Positions 17,085-24,734 of a DNA stretch of 64,000 bases are shown here, in pieces (position 1 is the first letter of the stretch; each line of letters begins with the position of its first letter). The notes beneath the pieces are model-generated. The model ran no database searches. It had not been told where the DNA came from and saw only the letters and a program-made list of their open reading frames with translations. A program made the position numbers and the translations under genes. Source of the stretch: VAXT01 sp035318925 (GTDB lineage Bacteria > Actinomycetota > Thermoleophilia > Gaiellales > Gaiellaceae); the NCBI GenBank assembly GCA_035318925.1, contig DATHDS010000014.1:62001-126000 (forward strand), in the 5' to 3' direction.

Positions 17085-19059
17085 TTCCAAAGGAAATAAC
17101 CGCCCGAAGCGACCCGTCCGGCCCCGTACGGCGCCCGGCGGTCGCAAGCGGCGCGTCGTCATCGATTCCGGCTCGGCGCGAGGCCGGCAGGACTCGCGGC
17201 AGGCTCGTGACCGCGCGGAAGCCCGTCCGAAGTCGCCGCCCGGGCCCCAGCCGACCGGTCCGGTCACCGTCAACTCGGGCGTCACCGTCAAGGACCTGTC
17301 GCAAGCGCTCGGCGTGCCGGCGACCCAGATCATCAAGATCCTCATGGGCCTGGGCACGATGGTGACGATCACGCAGACCCTCTCGGACGAGGCCGTCGAG
17401 CTGATCGGGAAAGAGGTCAAGCGCGACGTGACGATCAAGCATGTCGCCGACGAGGACGAGGACCCCGAGGTCTACGAGGACGCCGAGGAAGATCTCGTCG
17501 CGCGGCCGCCCGTGGTCACGATCATGGGCCACGTCGATCACGGCAAGACGACGCTCCTCGATGCGATCCGGGAGGCGTCGGTCGTCGAGACCGAGGCCGG
17601 CGGGATCACCCAGCACATCGGCGCATACCAGGCCCAGCACGACGGCCGCAAGATCACGTTCCTCGACACGCCGGGCCACGAGGCTTTCACGGCGATGCGA
17701 GCACGAGGGGCCAAGGTGACGGACGTCGCGGTCCTCGTCGTCGCAGCCGACGACGGCGTCAAGCCGCAGACCCAGGAATCGATTGCTCACGCGCGCGCGG
17801 CCGGGGTGCCGATCGTCGTCGCCGTCAACAAGATCGACAAGCCCGGCGCCGACACGCAGCGCGTCCGCCAGGAGCTCGTCAACGAAGATCTCCAGCCCGA
17901 AGAGTGGGGTGGGACGACCCAGTTTTCGGACGTCTCAGCGAAGGAAAAGCAGAACCTCGACGACCTGCTCGAGAAGGTGCTGCTCGTCGCGGACGCCGAG
18001 CTCGTGCTGACGGCGAACCCGAACGCGGAGGCCTCCGGCCCGATTATCGAGTCGCGGCTCGATGTCGGCCGCGGGCCCGTGGCGACGATGCTCGTGCATC
18101 GCGGCACGCTGCGCGTCGGTGACGCGATCGTCGCCGGTGACGCGTGGGGCAAGGTGCGCGCGCTGCACACGTACCGCGGTGAGAAGGTGGCCGAGGCGAA
18201 GCCGGGCGATCCGGTGGAGATCATCGGCTTCGACAAGCCGCCGGCCGCGGGCGAGCATGCCCGGGTCGTCGAGAACGACCGCCAGGCCCGCCATCTCGCG
18301 CAGCTCCGCGGGGAGCGTTTCCGCCGCGAGCAGCTCGCGCAGCGCCGCCCGTCGGGAGCTTCGCTCGAGACGCTCTTCTCCCAGATGCAGGAGGGGGCGG
18401 TTCAGGACCTGAACCTCGTGATCAAGGCCGACGTGGACGGCTCGGTCGAGGCCGCCGTCTCCGAGCTGCAGAAGATTCAGCATCCCGAAGTGCGCGTGAA
18501 CGTCATCCACACCGGTGTCGGCGGCATCTCGGAGAACGACGTCATGCTGGCCACCGCGTCGAACGCGATGATCGTCGGCTTCAACGTGCGGCCGAACGCC
18601 GAGGCCCGGGCCTCCGCCGAGCGCGAAGGCGTCGAAATCCGGACGTATGACGTCATCTACCGGCTGACCGAGGAGATCGAGCAGGCGCTGGTCGGCATGC
18701 TGAAGCCAGTCTCGACCGAGGCGACGCTCGGCGAGGCGGAGGTCCGTGCGCTGTTCAAGGTCTCGCGCCTGGGGACGATCGCCGGCTGCCACGTCACGAG
18801 CGGCGTCATCCGCCGAGGCGCGAAGGTGCGCGTCGTGCGCGACGGCGCAGTCGTCCAGGAGAGCTCGATCTCCCAGCTCAAGCGCTTCAAGGACGACGTC
18901 CGCGAGGTCGAGGAGGGCTTCGAGTGCGGCATCCTGCTCGACGGCTTCAACGACGTGAAGGAAGGCGACATCCTCGAGGCCTACGAGGTGCGCCAGATCG
19001 AGCGCACCGATCTCTCCGCGCCTGCGGCGACTCCGGCCACTCCGGCAGCCACCACCTAA
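17077..19059 (+). CDS. infB: Translation initiation factor IF-2
   Basis: IF-2 is the GTPase that delivers initiator tRNA to the 30S subunit and promotes subunit joining. This 660-residue form has a short basic N-terminal extension, an IF2_N domain (about 66-115, SGVTVKDLSQALGV), the G domain with GHVDHGKTT at about 150, DTPGHEAF and NKIDKP, then domains II-IV ending around LKRFKDDVREVEEGFECGI. The N-terminal part is much shorter than in streptomycetes. The ATG at 17077 is preferred over upstream in-frame starts because CGGAGAG precedes it and the IF2_N domain follows. Confidence 0.96.
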   Translation: MADSKGNNRPKRPVRPRTAPGGRKRRVVIDSGSARGRQDSRQARDRAEARPKSPPGPQPTGPVTVNSGVTVKDLSQALGVPATQIIKILMGLGTMVTITQTLSDEAVELIGKEVKRDVTIKHVADEDEDPEVYEDAEEDLVARPPVVTIMGHVDHGKTTLLDAIREASVVETEAGGITQHIGAYQAQHDGRKITFLDTPGHEAFTAMRARGAKVTDVAVLVVAADDGVKPQTQESIAHARAAGVPIVVAVNKIDKPGADTQRVRQELVNEDLQPEEWGGTTQFSDVSAKEKQNLDDLLEKVLLVADAELVLTANPNAEASGPIIESRLDVGRGPVATMLVHRGTLRVGDAIVAGDAWGKVRALHTYRGEKVAEAKPGDPVEIIGFDKPPAAGEHARVVENDRQARHLAQLRGERFRREQLAQRRPSGASLETLFSQMQEGAVQDLNLVIKADVDGSVEAAVSELQKIQHPEVRVNVIHTGVGGISENDVMLATASNAMIVGFNVRPNAEARASAEREGVEIRTYDVIYRLTEEIEQALVGMLKPVSTEATLGEAEVRALFKVSRLGTIAGCHVTSGVIRRGAKVRVVRDGAVVQESSISQLKRFKDDVREVEEGFECGILLDGFNDVKEGDILEAYEVRQIERTDLSAPAATPATPAATT

Positions 19060-19074
19060 CCCGCGTTTCGGGCC

Positions 19075-19374
19075 ATGGGCGCGGGCTACGTGGGCATCCT
19101 CTCGGTGGAGCTTCACTTCCCAGAGGCCGGCTCGCTGAAGGGCAAGCGCAAGCACGTCAAATCGGCGAAGGCGCAGCTCCAGAACCGCTTCGGGGTCTCG
19201 GTCGCCGAGGTCGACCACCACGAGCTCTGGCAGCGCGCGCGCCTGACCCTCGCGTGCGTCGCGCGTGAGCACAACGAGGCGGAGCGCCTGCTCGAGCAGG
19301 CGGTGCGCTACCTGAACGGCCAGGAATACGAGCTGGTTCGCGCGGAGAGAGAGGTCGTGACGCCCGATGTCTGA
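19075..19374 (+). CDS. ylxP: YlxP family protein (DUF503)
   Basis: This 99-residue protein is a DUF503 member: it opens with a beta strand (GILSVELHFPEAGSLKGKRK), has the typical KSAKAQLQNRFGVSVAEVD helix-strand segment, and ends with a second helix and strand. YlxP proteins sit between infB and rbfA in many Gram-positive and actinobacterial genomes and are thought to act around ribosome assembly; no biochemical role is firmly set. It overlaps rbfA by 8 bases. Confidence 0.9.
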   Translation: MGAGYVGILSVELHFPEAGSLKGKRKHVKSAKAQLQNRFGVSVAEVDHHELWQRARLTLACVAREHNEAERLLEQAVRYLNGQEYELVRAEREVVTPDV

Positions 19375-19714
19375 CCGGATGCGGCGCGTGAACGAGGCGA
19401 TTCGCGAAGCCCTCGCCTCGGGCATCGGCGAGCTCAAGGACCCGCGGATCGGGTTCGTCACGGTGACCGGGGTCGAGACCACGCCGGACCTGCGTGAGGC
19501 GCGGGTCTACGTCAGCGTCCTCGGCTCGGAGCGCAAGCGGGAGGCAACGCTCGAGGGCCTTGCTTCGGCCCACGGCGTGCTCCAGGCGCGCATCGCCGAC
19601 GATTTGAGGATGAAGCGCACTCCTCGGCTCGCGTTCGAATACGATCGCTCGGTCGACTACGGCGTGCGCATATCCAAACTCATCGATGAGCTCGCCCCAG
19701 ACGACCCAGCCTGA
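19367..19714 (+). CDS. rbfA: Ribosome-binding factor A
   Basis: This 115-residue KH-fold protein binds the 30S subunit and assists late 16S rRNA maturation and cold adaptation. Family features are RMRRVNEAIREALASGI, LKDPRIGFVTVTGVETTPDL with AxVYVSVLG, and RIADDLRMKRTPRLAFEYD. The length is canonical. It starts inside ylxP and its end overlaps the nrnA start by 29 bases. Confidence 0.95.
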   Translation: MSDRMRRVNEAIREALASGIGELKDPRIGFVTVTGVETTPDLREARVYVSVLGSERKREATLEGLASAHGVLQARIADDLRMKRTPRLAFEYDRSVDYGVRISKLIDELAPDDPA

Positions 19715-20693
19715 GCTAGGCGCCGTCGCGGAGGCGATCCGCTCCCACGAGCGCTTCCTCGTCACGACGCACGAGAACCCGGACGGCGACGCTCTCGGCT
19801 CGCTCCTCGCCACGAAGTTGGCCCTGGATGCGCTCGGGAAGGACGTCGTCATGTACCTCTCGGGCGAGACGCCGCTCCCGCGGGAGTACTCGTGGATGCC
19901 GCTCGACAACCTGCGGCGCTCCCTGCCCGACGATGCGGCCGACCGGGTGCTCCTCGCTCTCGACTGCGCGAACGAGAGCCGGCTCGGCCCGGACCCGGAG
20001 GTGCTCGCGAGCGCCCCGCTCGTCGTCAACGTCGACCACCATCACGACAACTCGCGCTTCGGTGCGATCAATGCCGTCGTTGCCGACGCGTCCTCGACCG
20101 GCGAGATCGTGCGCGACCTCTTGCGCGACCTCGACGTCGAGCTGACCCCGGACATGGCCGAAGCGCTCTACATCGCGCTCGTCACGGACACCGGCCGCTT
20201 CCAGTACACGAACACGACGCCGAAGGCGCTGCGCCTCGCGGCCGAGCTCGTCGAAGCGGGGGCCGACGTGCACAAGGTCTTTCAGGGCGTCTACGAGAGC
20301 GTCCAGTTCGCGAAGATGAAGCTCCTCGCCCGAGCGCTCGAACGGGCGCAGATCTACGAGGGCGGGCGGCTCGTGATCTCGTACCTCCTGCGCGGCGACT
20401 TCGCCGAGGTGGGGGCGGCCGAGCCCTACTCGGAGGGGATCATCGACTACCTGCGCGCGGTCGAGGGCGCGGACATGGCCGCGCTCATCCGGGAGCCGCC
20501 GCGGGCGGATGCGCCTGCCCGGCGGGTGAGCCTGCGGGCATCCGCGGACGAGCTCGACGTGTCCAAGATCGCGAGGGCATCCGGCGACGGAGGCGGGCAC
20601 AGACAGGCTGCCGGCTTCTCCAGCAGCGAGTCGATCGAGGAGATCACGGAGTTCATCCGCCGCGAGTTCGTCGAAGCGATACGTGCCTCCTAG
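19686..20693 (+). CDS. nrnA: DHH/DHHA1 phosphoesterase, NrnA-like oligoribonuclease / pAp phosphatase
   Basis: This 335-residue enzyme is expected to degrade short RNA oligomers and dephosphorylate pAp. The DHH domain shows ENPDGDALGSLLA (about 34), LALDCANESRLG and the name-giving VDHHHDN (about 118); the D-x-TGRFQYTNT segment and the DHHA1 domain with SGDGGGHRQAAGF at the C terminus complete the family. It is in the conserved place between rbfA and truB. The ATG at 19686 lies inside rbfA; a later start is possible but would remove little. Confidence 0.92.
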   Translation: MSSPQTTQPELGAVAEAIRSHERFLVTTHENPDGDALGSLLATKLALDALGKDVVMYLSGETPLPREYSWMPLDNLRRSLPDDAADRVLLALDCANESRLGPDPEVLASAPLVVNVDHHHDNSRFGAINAVVADASSTGEIVRDLLRDLDVELTPDMAEALYIALVTDTGRFQYTNTTPKALRLAAELVEAGADVHKVFQGVYESVQFAKMKLLARALERAQIYEGGRLVISYLLRGDFAEVGAAEPYSEGIIDYLRAVEGADMAALIREPPRADAPARRVSLRASADELDVSKIARASGDGGGHRQAAGFSSSESIEEITEFIRREFVEAIRAS

Positions 20694-21342
20694 AGCGCTC
20701 CACCCGGTTGGGCTCGTGCTCTTCGACAAGCCGGCCGGGCCATCGTCGTTCGCGATCGTGCGCGACCTCCGCGACCGGACCGGCGCGCGCGCGGGACATG
20801 CGGGGACGCTCGACCCGTTCGCGACCGGGCTGCTCCTCGTCCTGCTGGGCGCGTTCACGAAGGAGGCCCAGCGCTTCGTCGGGGTCACGAAGCGCTACGA
20901 GACTGCGGTCGACCTGTCCGCCCTGACGTCGACCGGCGACCCCGAAGGCGAGGTCGTCGACGAGCACGAGCCCTTGTCCCAGGCCGAGCTCGAGGCGCGG
21001 ATCGACGAGTTGCGCGGCGAGGTCGACCTGCGCATCCCGACAGCCTCGGCGGTGAAGATCGGCGGCGAGCGCGCCTACAAGCTGCACCGGCGAGGAGTCG
21101 AGGTCGAGATGCCGATGCGGAGGACGACGGTGCACGCGCTCGACCTGCTCGACTATGACGGCGGTGTGGCCCGCCTCGCCGTGCACATCAGCTCCGGTGG
21201 CTACGTGCGCGCGCTCGCAGAGGCGCTGGGCGGGCATTGCGTCAGCCTCCGCCGAACACACGTGGGGCCGTTCGACGTGTCGGATGCCGACCCGGAGCGC
21301 ATCATTCCGCCCGCCGAGGCGCTCGCAGTCCTCGAGGGATGA
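20683..21342 (+). CDS. truB: tRNA pseudouridine-55 synthase
   Basis: TruB makes pseudouridine at position 55 in the T arm of tRNAs. The catalytic Asp lies in HAGTLDPFATGLLLVLLG (Asp near 43), followed by KRYETAVDL, the SAVKIGGERAYKLHRRG segment and SSGGYVRALAEALG. At 219 residues it is short because it lacks a full C-terminal PUA-like domain. The GTG start overlaps nrnA by 11 bases, and the stop overlaps ribF as ATGA. Confidence 0.93.
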   Translation: MPPRALHPVGLVLFDKPAGPSSFAIVRDLRDRTGARAGHAGTLDPFATGLLLVLLGAFTKEAQRFVGVTKRYETAVDLSALTSTGDPEGEVVDEHEPLSQAELEARIDELRGEVDLRIPTASAVKIGGERAYKLHRRGVEVEMPMRRTTVHALDLLDYDGGVARLAVHISSGGYVRALAEALGGHCVSLRRTHVGPFDVSDADPERIIPPAEALAVLEG

Positions 21343-22205
21343 AGGTCGCGCGCTCGTCCCAGGAGCTCTCGGGCGGCCCCCGGGCAGTCGCGCTCGGCAC
21401 GTTCGACGGAGTGCACCTGGGCCACCGGCGCGTGATCGAGACGGCGCGTGAGGCCGGCCCGGAGCCGACCGTCGTCACCTTCGATCCTCATCCCCGCACC
21501 GCCTTCGGGAACCGCGTCGAGCTGCTGACGAGCCTCGAGCGGCGCCTGGAGCTCCTGGACGAGCTCGGCGTCGAGGCCGCGCTCGTCGTCGAGTTCACGC
21601 TCGAGCTGGCGCGGCTGGAGCCGGAGGAGTTCGTCGAGCAGGTGCTCCGCCCGATCGGGACCGAGGTCGTCGTCGCGGGCGCCGACTTCCGTTTCGGCCA
21701 CGGGCGGCGGGGCGATCTGGAGCTGGTCCGCGGCCTCGGCTTCGATGTGCGCCCGGTGCCGCTGCTGGAGGACGTCTCGTCGAGCAGGATCCGCGATCTC
21801 GTCCGCGAGGGCGAAGTCGAGAGCGCGGCGAAGCTCCTCGGGCGGCCCGTGGAGGTCGAGGGAACCGTCGTTACGGGCGAGGCGCGAGGCGGCACGCTCG
21901 GCTTCCCGACAGCAAATCTCGACGTCAGGCCGGAGCTCCTCGTACCGGGCAACGGGATCTATGCCGGAGCCGCGGCTGCGCATCGCGCGGCGGTCTCGAT
22001 CGGCACGAACCCGCACTACGGCGGGCACGAGCGCCGGGTCGAGGCATACCTGCTCGATTTCTCCGCCGACCTCTATGGGCAGCGTCTCGTCGTCGAGCTC
22101 TGGGGCCGGCTCCGGGACGAGCAGGCCTTCGAGACCGAGCACGACCTCATCCGACAGATCGAGGCCGACGTAGAGTTGGCTAGAGAAGCCGAACGGCCTG
22201 CATAG
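21339..22205 (+). CDS. ribF: Bifunctional riboflavin kinase / FMN adenylyltransferase
   Basis: This 288-residue enzyme converts riboflavin to FMN and FAD. The N-terminal adenylyltransferase domain has the nucleotidyl-transferase motif GTFDGVHLGHRRVI (about 20-33), FDPHP and the SSSRIRDLV segment; the C-terminal kinase domain has RGGTLGFPTANLD and the EAYLLDF strand. The frame is open upstream, but the ATG at 21339 forms an ATGA overlap with truB and immediately precedes the conserved domain. It is the last gene of the operon. Confidence 0.94.
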   Translation: MKVARSSQELSGGPRAVALGTFDGVHLGHRRVIETAREAGPEPTVVTFDPHPRTAFGNRVELLTSLERRLELLDELGVEAALVVEFTLELARLEPEEFVEQVLRPIGTEVVVAGADFRFGHGRRGDLELVRGLGFDVRPVPLLEDVSSSRIRDLVREGEVESAAKLLGRPVEVEGTVVTGEARGGTLGFPTANLDVRPELLVPGNGIYAGAAAAHRAAVSIGTNPHYGGHERRVEAYLLDFSADLYGQRLVVELWGRLRDEQAFETEHDLIRQIEADVELAREAERPA

Positions 22206-22242
22206 ATCGCAAGTTCAGGGAAATGACGGAATCTATTTCTGC

Positions 22243-22452
22243 ATGACAGAGAGCTCGGACCCGTCGCCGACCGAGACCGTGCGCTGTCTCTCCTGCGGTG
22301 CGCCGTACACCAAGCCCTCGGGCGGCGGCACCGTGAGCGCGAATCCAGGGTGCCCGGACTGTGGTTACGTCGGCTGGGTCGTCGACTCGAGCCTCACACC
22401 GCTCGAGCCGCTCCGCTCCGACGAGGATCACCCGCGGCGCCGTTCCGCGTAA
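22243..22452 (+). CDS. Small zinc-ribbon protein
   Basis: This 69-residue protein is recognised only by two Cys-x2-Cys knuckles (CLSC near residue 15 and CPDC near 37) in a short ribbon ending in YVGWVVDSS. Such ribbons bind zinc and often act as small regulators or chaperones; no specific role is evident. The last 59 bases overlap the convergent gamma-glutamyltransferase gene on the other strand, so either end could be mis-called, but the ribbon itself lies outside the overlap. Confidence 0.7.
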   Translation: MTESSDPSPTETVRCLSCGAPYTKPSGGGTVSANPGCPDCGYVGWVVDSSLTPLEPLRSDEDHPRRRSA

Positions 22453-23773
22453 CGGCGCTGACGCCGCCGAAGTAGTGGTGGCGGGCCGGCCATTCGCGAA
22501 TCTCGAAACCCGCCGACTCGAGCGCGGCGATCGCAGCCGCGTCGAAGCCGGGCTCGATCTGCACGACCGGTCCCGCCGGGTGGAGGCGGGGCCTGTCGAC
22601 GGCGGCCTGTGGTTCGAGGCCCTCGTCGAGGATCCCGGCGACGACCTGTAACAGCGCGCTGCGCAGGCGAGTGCCGCCAGCTGCTCCGGCCGCCAGCGCG
22701 ACTCCTTGCTCGTCGAGGGCGAGCGAGGGCGCCATCATGCTCGCCATCCGTTCGCCAGGCTCCAGGGGCCCGGTCAGCAGGTCGGCCTCCCCGAGCATGC
22801 TGTTCAGATGGAGGTCGAGTCCGGGGAGGAAGTCGCCTGAGCCGAGCCCGAGGCTCGTCGTCAGCACGCAGGCGTTGCCGTCGTCGTCCAGCACGGCCAG
22901 GTTCGTCGTTCCGTTCTGGGCGGGCAGCTCATCGGCCAACACGGTGACGAGCGCGAGCGCCCGCTCCGTCTCCCCGAGCCCCCGGAGCTGCGGCAGGGCT
23001 TCGAGTGCAGAGGCGAAGTCGGACAGGTCAGCCCGGGTGCGCAGGTCGAACCCGCGGAACTCGACGCTGACCGGCTCGCTCCAGACTGCCTTGTACGCAT
23101 GAAGGTCGTCCTCGGTGATGAGGCCGCCACGTTCCTCCATCAGCCCGAGGAGCGAGCGCCCGATCGTGCCCTCGTACGCGCTCCGCGGCCCTTCGGCGGC
23201 AATCGCTTCGAGAGCGTGGACGAGCCCCGGTTGCCGGAGCAGGTCGCCCTCGCGGAGCAATGAGCCTCCCGGCGCGTAGATCTGCGCGCCCTCGTTCATC
23301 GTCATCACGGTCTCGAGCATGGCCAGGCACGACGCGTGGGCCGCGGGCATCGGGACAGCCCCCTTCGCAAGCCGGAGCGCGGGCTCGACGAGCTGCGCCC
23401 AGGGCAGCCCGCCGTGCGCGCTCCACAGGGCGTCGAGGCCGGCCGGGACTCCCGGCACGCCGCACGAGCCGATGCCGACGGCGTAGTGGACGAGCTCGGC
23501 GCCGAACGGCACCTCGAGCTCGAGGAGCGCGACCTCGCGTCGCGGCCGGCCGAGCCCGGGCATCGCGATGAAGCAGTCGAGGTTCGCCGCCCGGCCGCTC
23601 GCCGCGTCGAAGTGGATTGCATGCCCACCGCCGAGAAACCCGGTCATGACCGTCTCGGCGACACACGAGGCCAGGCAGGCGGCGACCGCGGCATCGGCGG
23701 CGCTCCCGCCCGCTTCGAGGATCTCTTCACCCGCGTCAGTTGTCGCGGGATGACCGGTGGCGACGGCTCTCAT
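22394..23773 (-). CDS. Gamma-glutamyltransferase family Ntn hydrolase
   Basis: This 459-residue protein has the gamma-glutamyltranspeptidase fold. The N-terminal AGGSAADAAVAACLA and GGGHAIHFD segments and the autoprocessing site NGTTNLAVLDDDGN (the second Thr-Thr pair, near 285, supplies the catalytic Thr) are present, followed by GSGDFLPG and LHLNSMLGE. Unlike secreted GGT enzymes there is no signal peptide and the length is about 100 residues short, so it is probably cytoplasmic. Whether it hydrolyses glutathione-like compounds or another gamma-glutamyl substrate cannot be told. The reverse-strand -10 TACGCT lies six bases before its ATG. Confidence 0.9.
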   Translation of the reverse strand: MRAVATGHPATTDAGEEILEAGGSAADAAVAACLASCVAETVMTGFLGGGHAIHFDAASGRAANLDCFIAMPGLGRPRREVALLELEVPFGAELVHYAVGIGSCGVPGVPAGLDALWSAHGGLPWAQLVEPALRLAKGAVPMPAAHASCLAMLETVMTMNEGAQIYAPGGSLLREGDLLRQPGLVHALEAIAAEGPRSAYEGTIGRSLLGLMEERGGLITEDDLHAYKAVWSEPVSVEFRGFDLRTRADLSDFASALEALPQLRGLGETERALALVTVLADELPAQNGTTNLAVLDDDGNACVLTTSLGLGSGDFLPGLDLHLNSMLGEADLLTGPLEPGERMASMMAPSLALDEQGVALAAGAAGGTRLRSALLQVVAGILDEGLEPQAAVDRPRLHPAGPVVQIEPGFDAAAIAALESAGFEIREWPARHHYFGGVSAVTRNGAAGDPRRSGAARAV

Positions 23774-23779
23774 GCCCTG

Positions 23780-23802
23780 AGCGTAAATCGAGCGCCTATC
23801 CT
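23780..23802. promoter_or_regulatory. Back-to-back divergent -10 elements
   Basis: On the reverse strand TACGCT (23780-23785) is six bases from the GGT-family ATG; on the forward strand TATCCT (23797-23802) is seven bases from the YtkA/FixH-like ATG. Only 11 bases separate the two, so each polymerase footprint would cover the other promoter. Confidence 0.5.
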
Positions 23803-23809
23803 GTGGTGA

Positions 23810-24277
23810 ATGCGTGGCATCTGGCAGCTGGCGATCGCAGGTGCGGTCGTCGTCGGCGTCGTGCTCGTGGTCAGCGGGTTTCTCCTCTTCGACCAGGGCG
23901 GCGGGACGAGCTCGCAGAAGACCACGTCAGGGTCCCAGACGTCGACGATCTCGTACGGCAGCGCGGACATCGTGGCGACGGCGCCGCCGCGGGCCAGGGC
24001 CAACGGTGGCCCCTTTCAGCGCAACGTCATCATCCGGCCGAAAGACAAGCGAACCGGCGCGCCCATCCACGGCGCGAAGGTGACGATCCACGCCGAGATG
24101 ACGAGCCCGCATTACATGCCTCTGTACTACAAGAGCCTGACGGAGGTCGCTCCCGGCGAGTACACGGGGCCGTACACCCTGGTCATGGACGGCGACTGGC
24201 GGTTCGGGATCGTCGTCAGGACTAAAAAGGGCGATGCGTCCACCAGGAACCTCCCAGTGCGCGTCATCGGCCAATAA
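23810..24277 (+). CDS. Membrane-anchored YtkA/FixH-like domain protein
   Basis: This 155-residue protein has one N-terminal membrane segment (about 7-28), a Ser/Thr/Gly-rich linker, then a beta-sandwich with SPHYMPLYYKSLTEVAPGEY and a strand ending in GDWRFGIVVRTKKGD. The HxMPLY-to-APGxYxG pattern is that of YtkA/FixH-like domains, which face the outside of the cell and are often linked to copper or oxidase maturation. No metal-site assignment is made here. A leaderless-type -10 lies seven bases upstream. Confidence 0.8.
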   Translation: MRGIWQLAIAGAVVVGVVLVVSGFLLFDQGGGTSSQKTTSGSQTSTISYGSADIVATAPPRARANGGPFQRNVIIRPKDKRTGAPIHGAKVTIHAEMTSPHYMPLYYKSLTEVAPGEYTGPYTLVMDGDWRFGIVVRTKKGDASTRNLPVRVIGQ

Positions 24278-24288
24278 AGCCGCTCTGC

Positions 24289-24294
24289 TACCCT
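24289..24294 (+). promoter_or_regulatory. Candidate -10 element for rpsO
   Basis: TACCCT 83 bases before the rpsO GTG predicts a leader of about 75 bases. Within it CAGTC (about 24307-24311) can pair with GACTG (about 24354-24358) around a GC-rich loop just ahead of the AAAGAGG ribosome binding site, a layout like a ribosomal-protein autoregulatory leader. The pairing is short, so this is tentative. Confidence 0.35.
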
Positions 24295-24376
24295 GACCGG
24301 CGACCGCAGTCTCGGCCGTACGCGGTGCTTCCCGCGGCGCGCTTGGAGTGCGGACTGTCTCAAAGAAAGAGGTTGA

Positions 24377-24646
24377 GTGACCCTTACGAAGGAAGCAAAG
24401 CTGGAGATCATCGGCCGCCATGGGCGGACGGAGCAAGACACGGGCTCGCCCGAGGTACAGATCGCGCTCTTGACCACACGGATCAACGAGCTGACGGAGC
24501 ATCTCCGGGCCCATCCGAAGGACCACTACTCGCGCCGCGGCCTGCTCAAGCTGGTCGGCCGGCGCCGGCGGTTCCTGAACTATCTCCAGCGCAAGAACGT
24601 CGAGGGGTACCGAGAATTGATCAAGGAGCTGGGCCTCAGGCGCTAG
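24377..24646 (+). CDS. rpsO: 30S ribosomal protein S15
   Basis: S15 is a primary 16S rRNA-binding protein of the small subunit platform. At 89 residues it is full length, with DTGSPEVQIALLTTRINELTEHL and HYSRRGLLKLVGRRRRFLNYL, the family's rRNA-contact segment. The GTG start has GAGG four bases upstream. It is followed by pnp as in most bacteria, with a strong stem-loop between. Confidence 0.98.
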   Translation: MTLTKEAKLEIIGRHGRTEQDTGSPEVQIALLTTRINELTEHLRAHPKDHYSRRGLLKLVGRRRRFLNYLQRKNVEGYRELIKELGLRR

Positions 24647-24658
24647 CTCGTAGTCGCA

Positions 24659-24715
24659 GGAGGGTGGAAGTTTGAGCGAGCTCCAAGCCGGGGCTGACTC
24701 AAACTCCCACCTTCC
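24659..24715 (+). promoter_or_regulatory. Long stem-loop in the rpsO-pnp intergenic leader
   Basis: Bases 24659-24676 pair with 24698-24715 to give an about 18-bp stem (one mismatch and one G-T pair) around a 21-base loop that can itself close weakly. It begins 12 bases after the rpsO stop and ends 19 bases before the pnp ATG. In Escherichia coli a double-stranded hairpin at the same place is cut by RNase III and then used by PNPase for autoregulation; an equivalent role is inferred. Confidence 0.7.
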
Positions 24716-24734
24716 ACGAGAAGTGGAGGAATAG

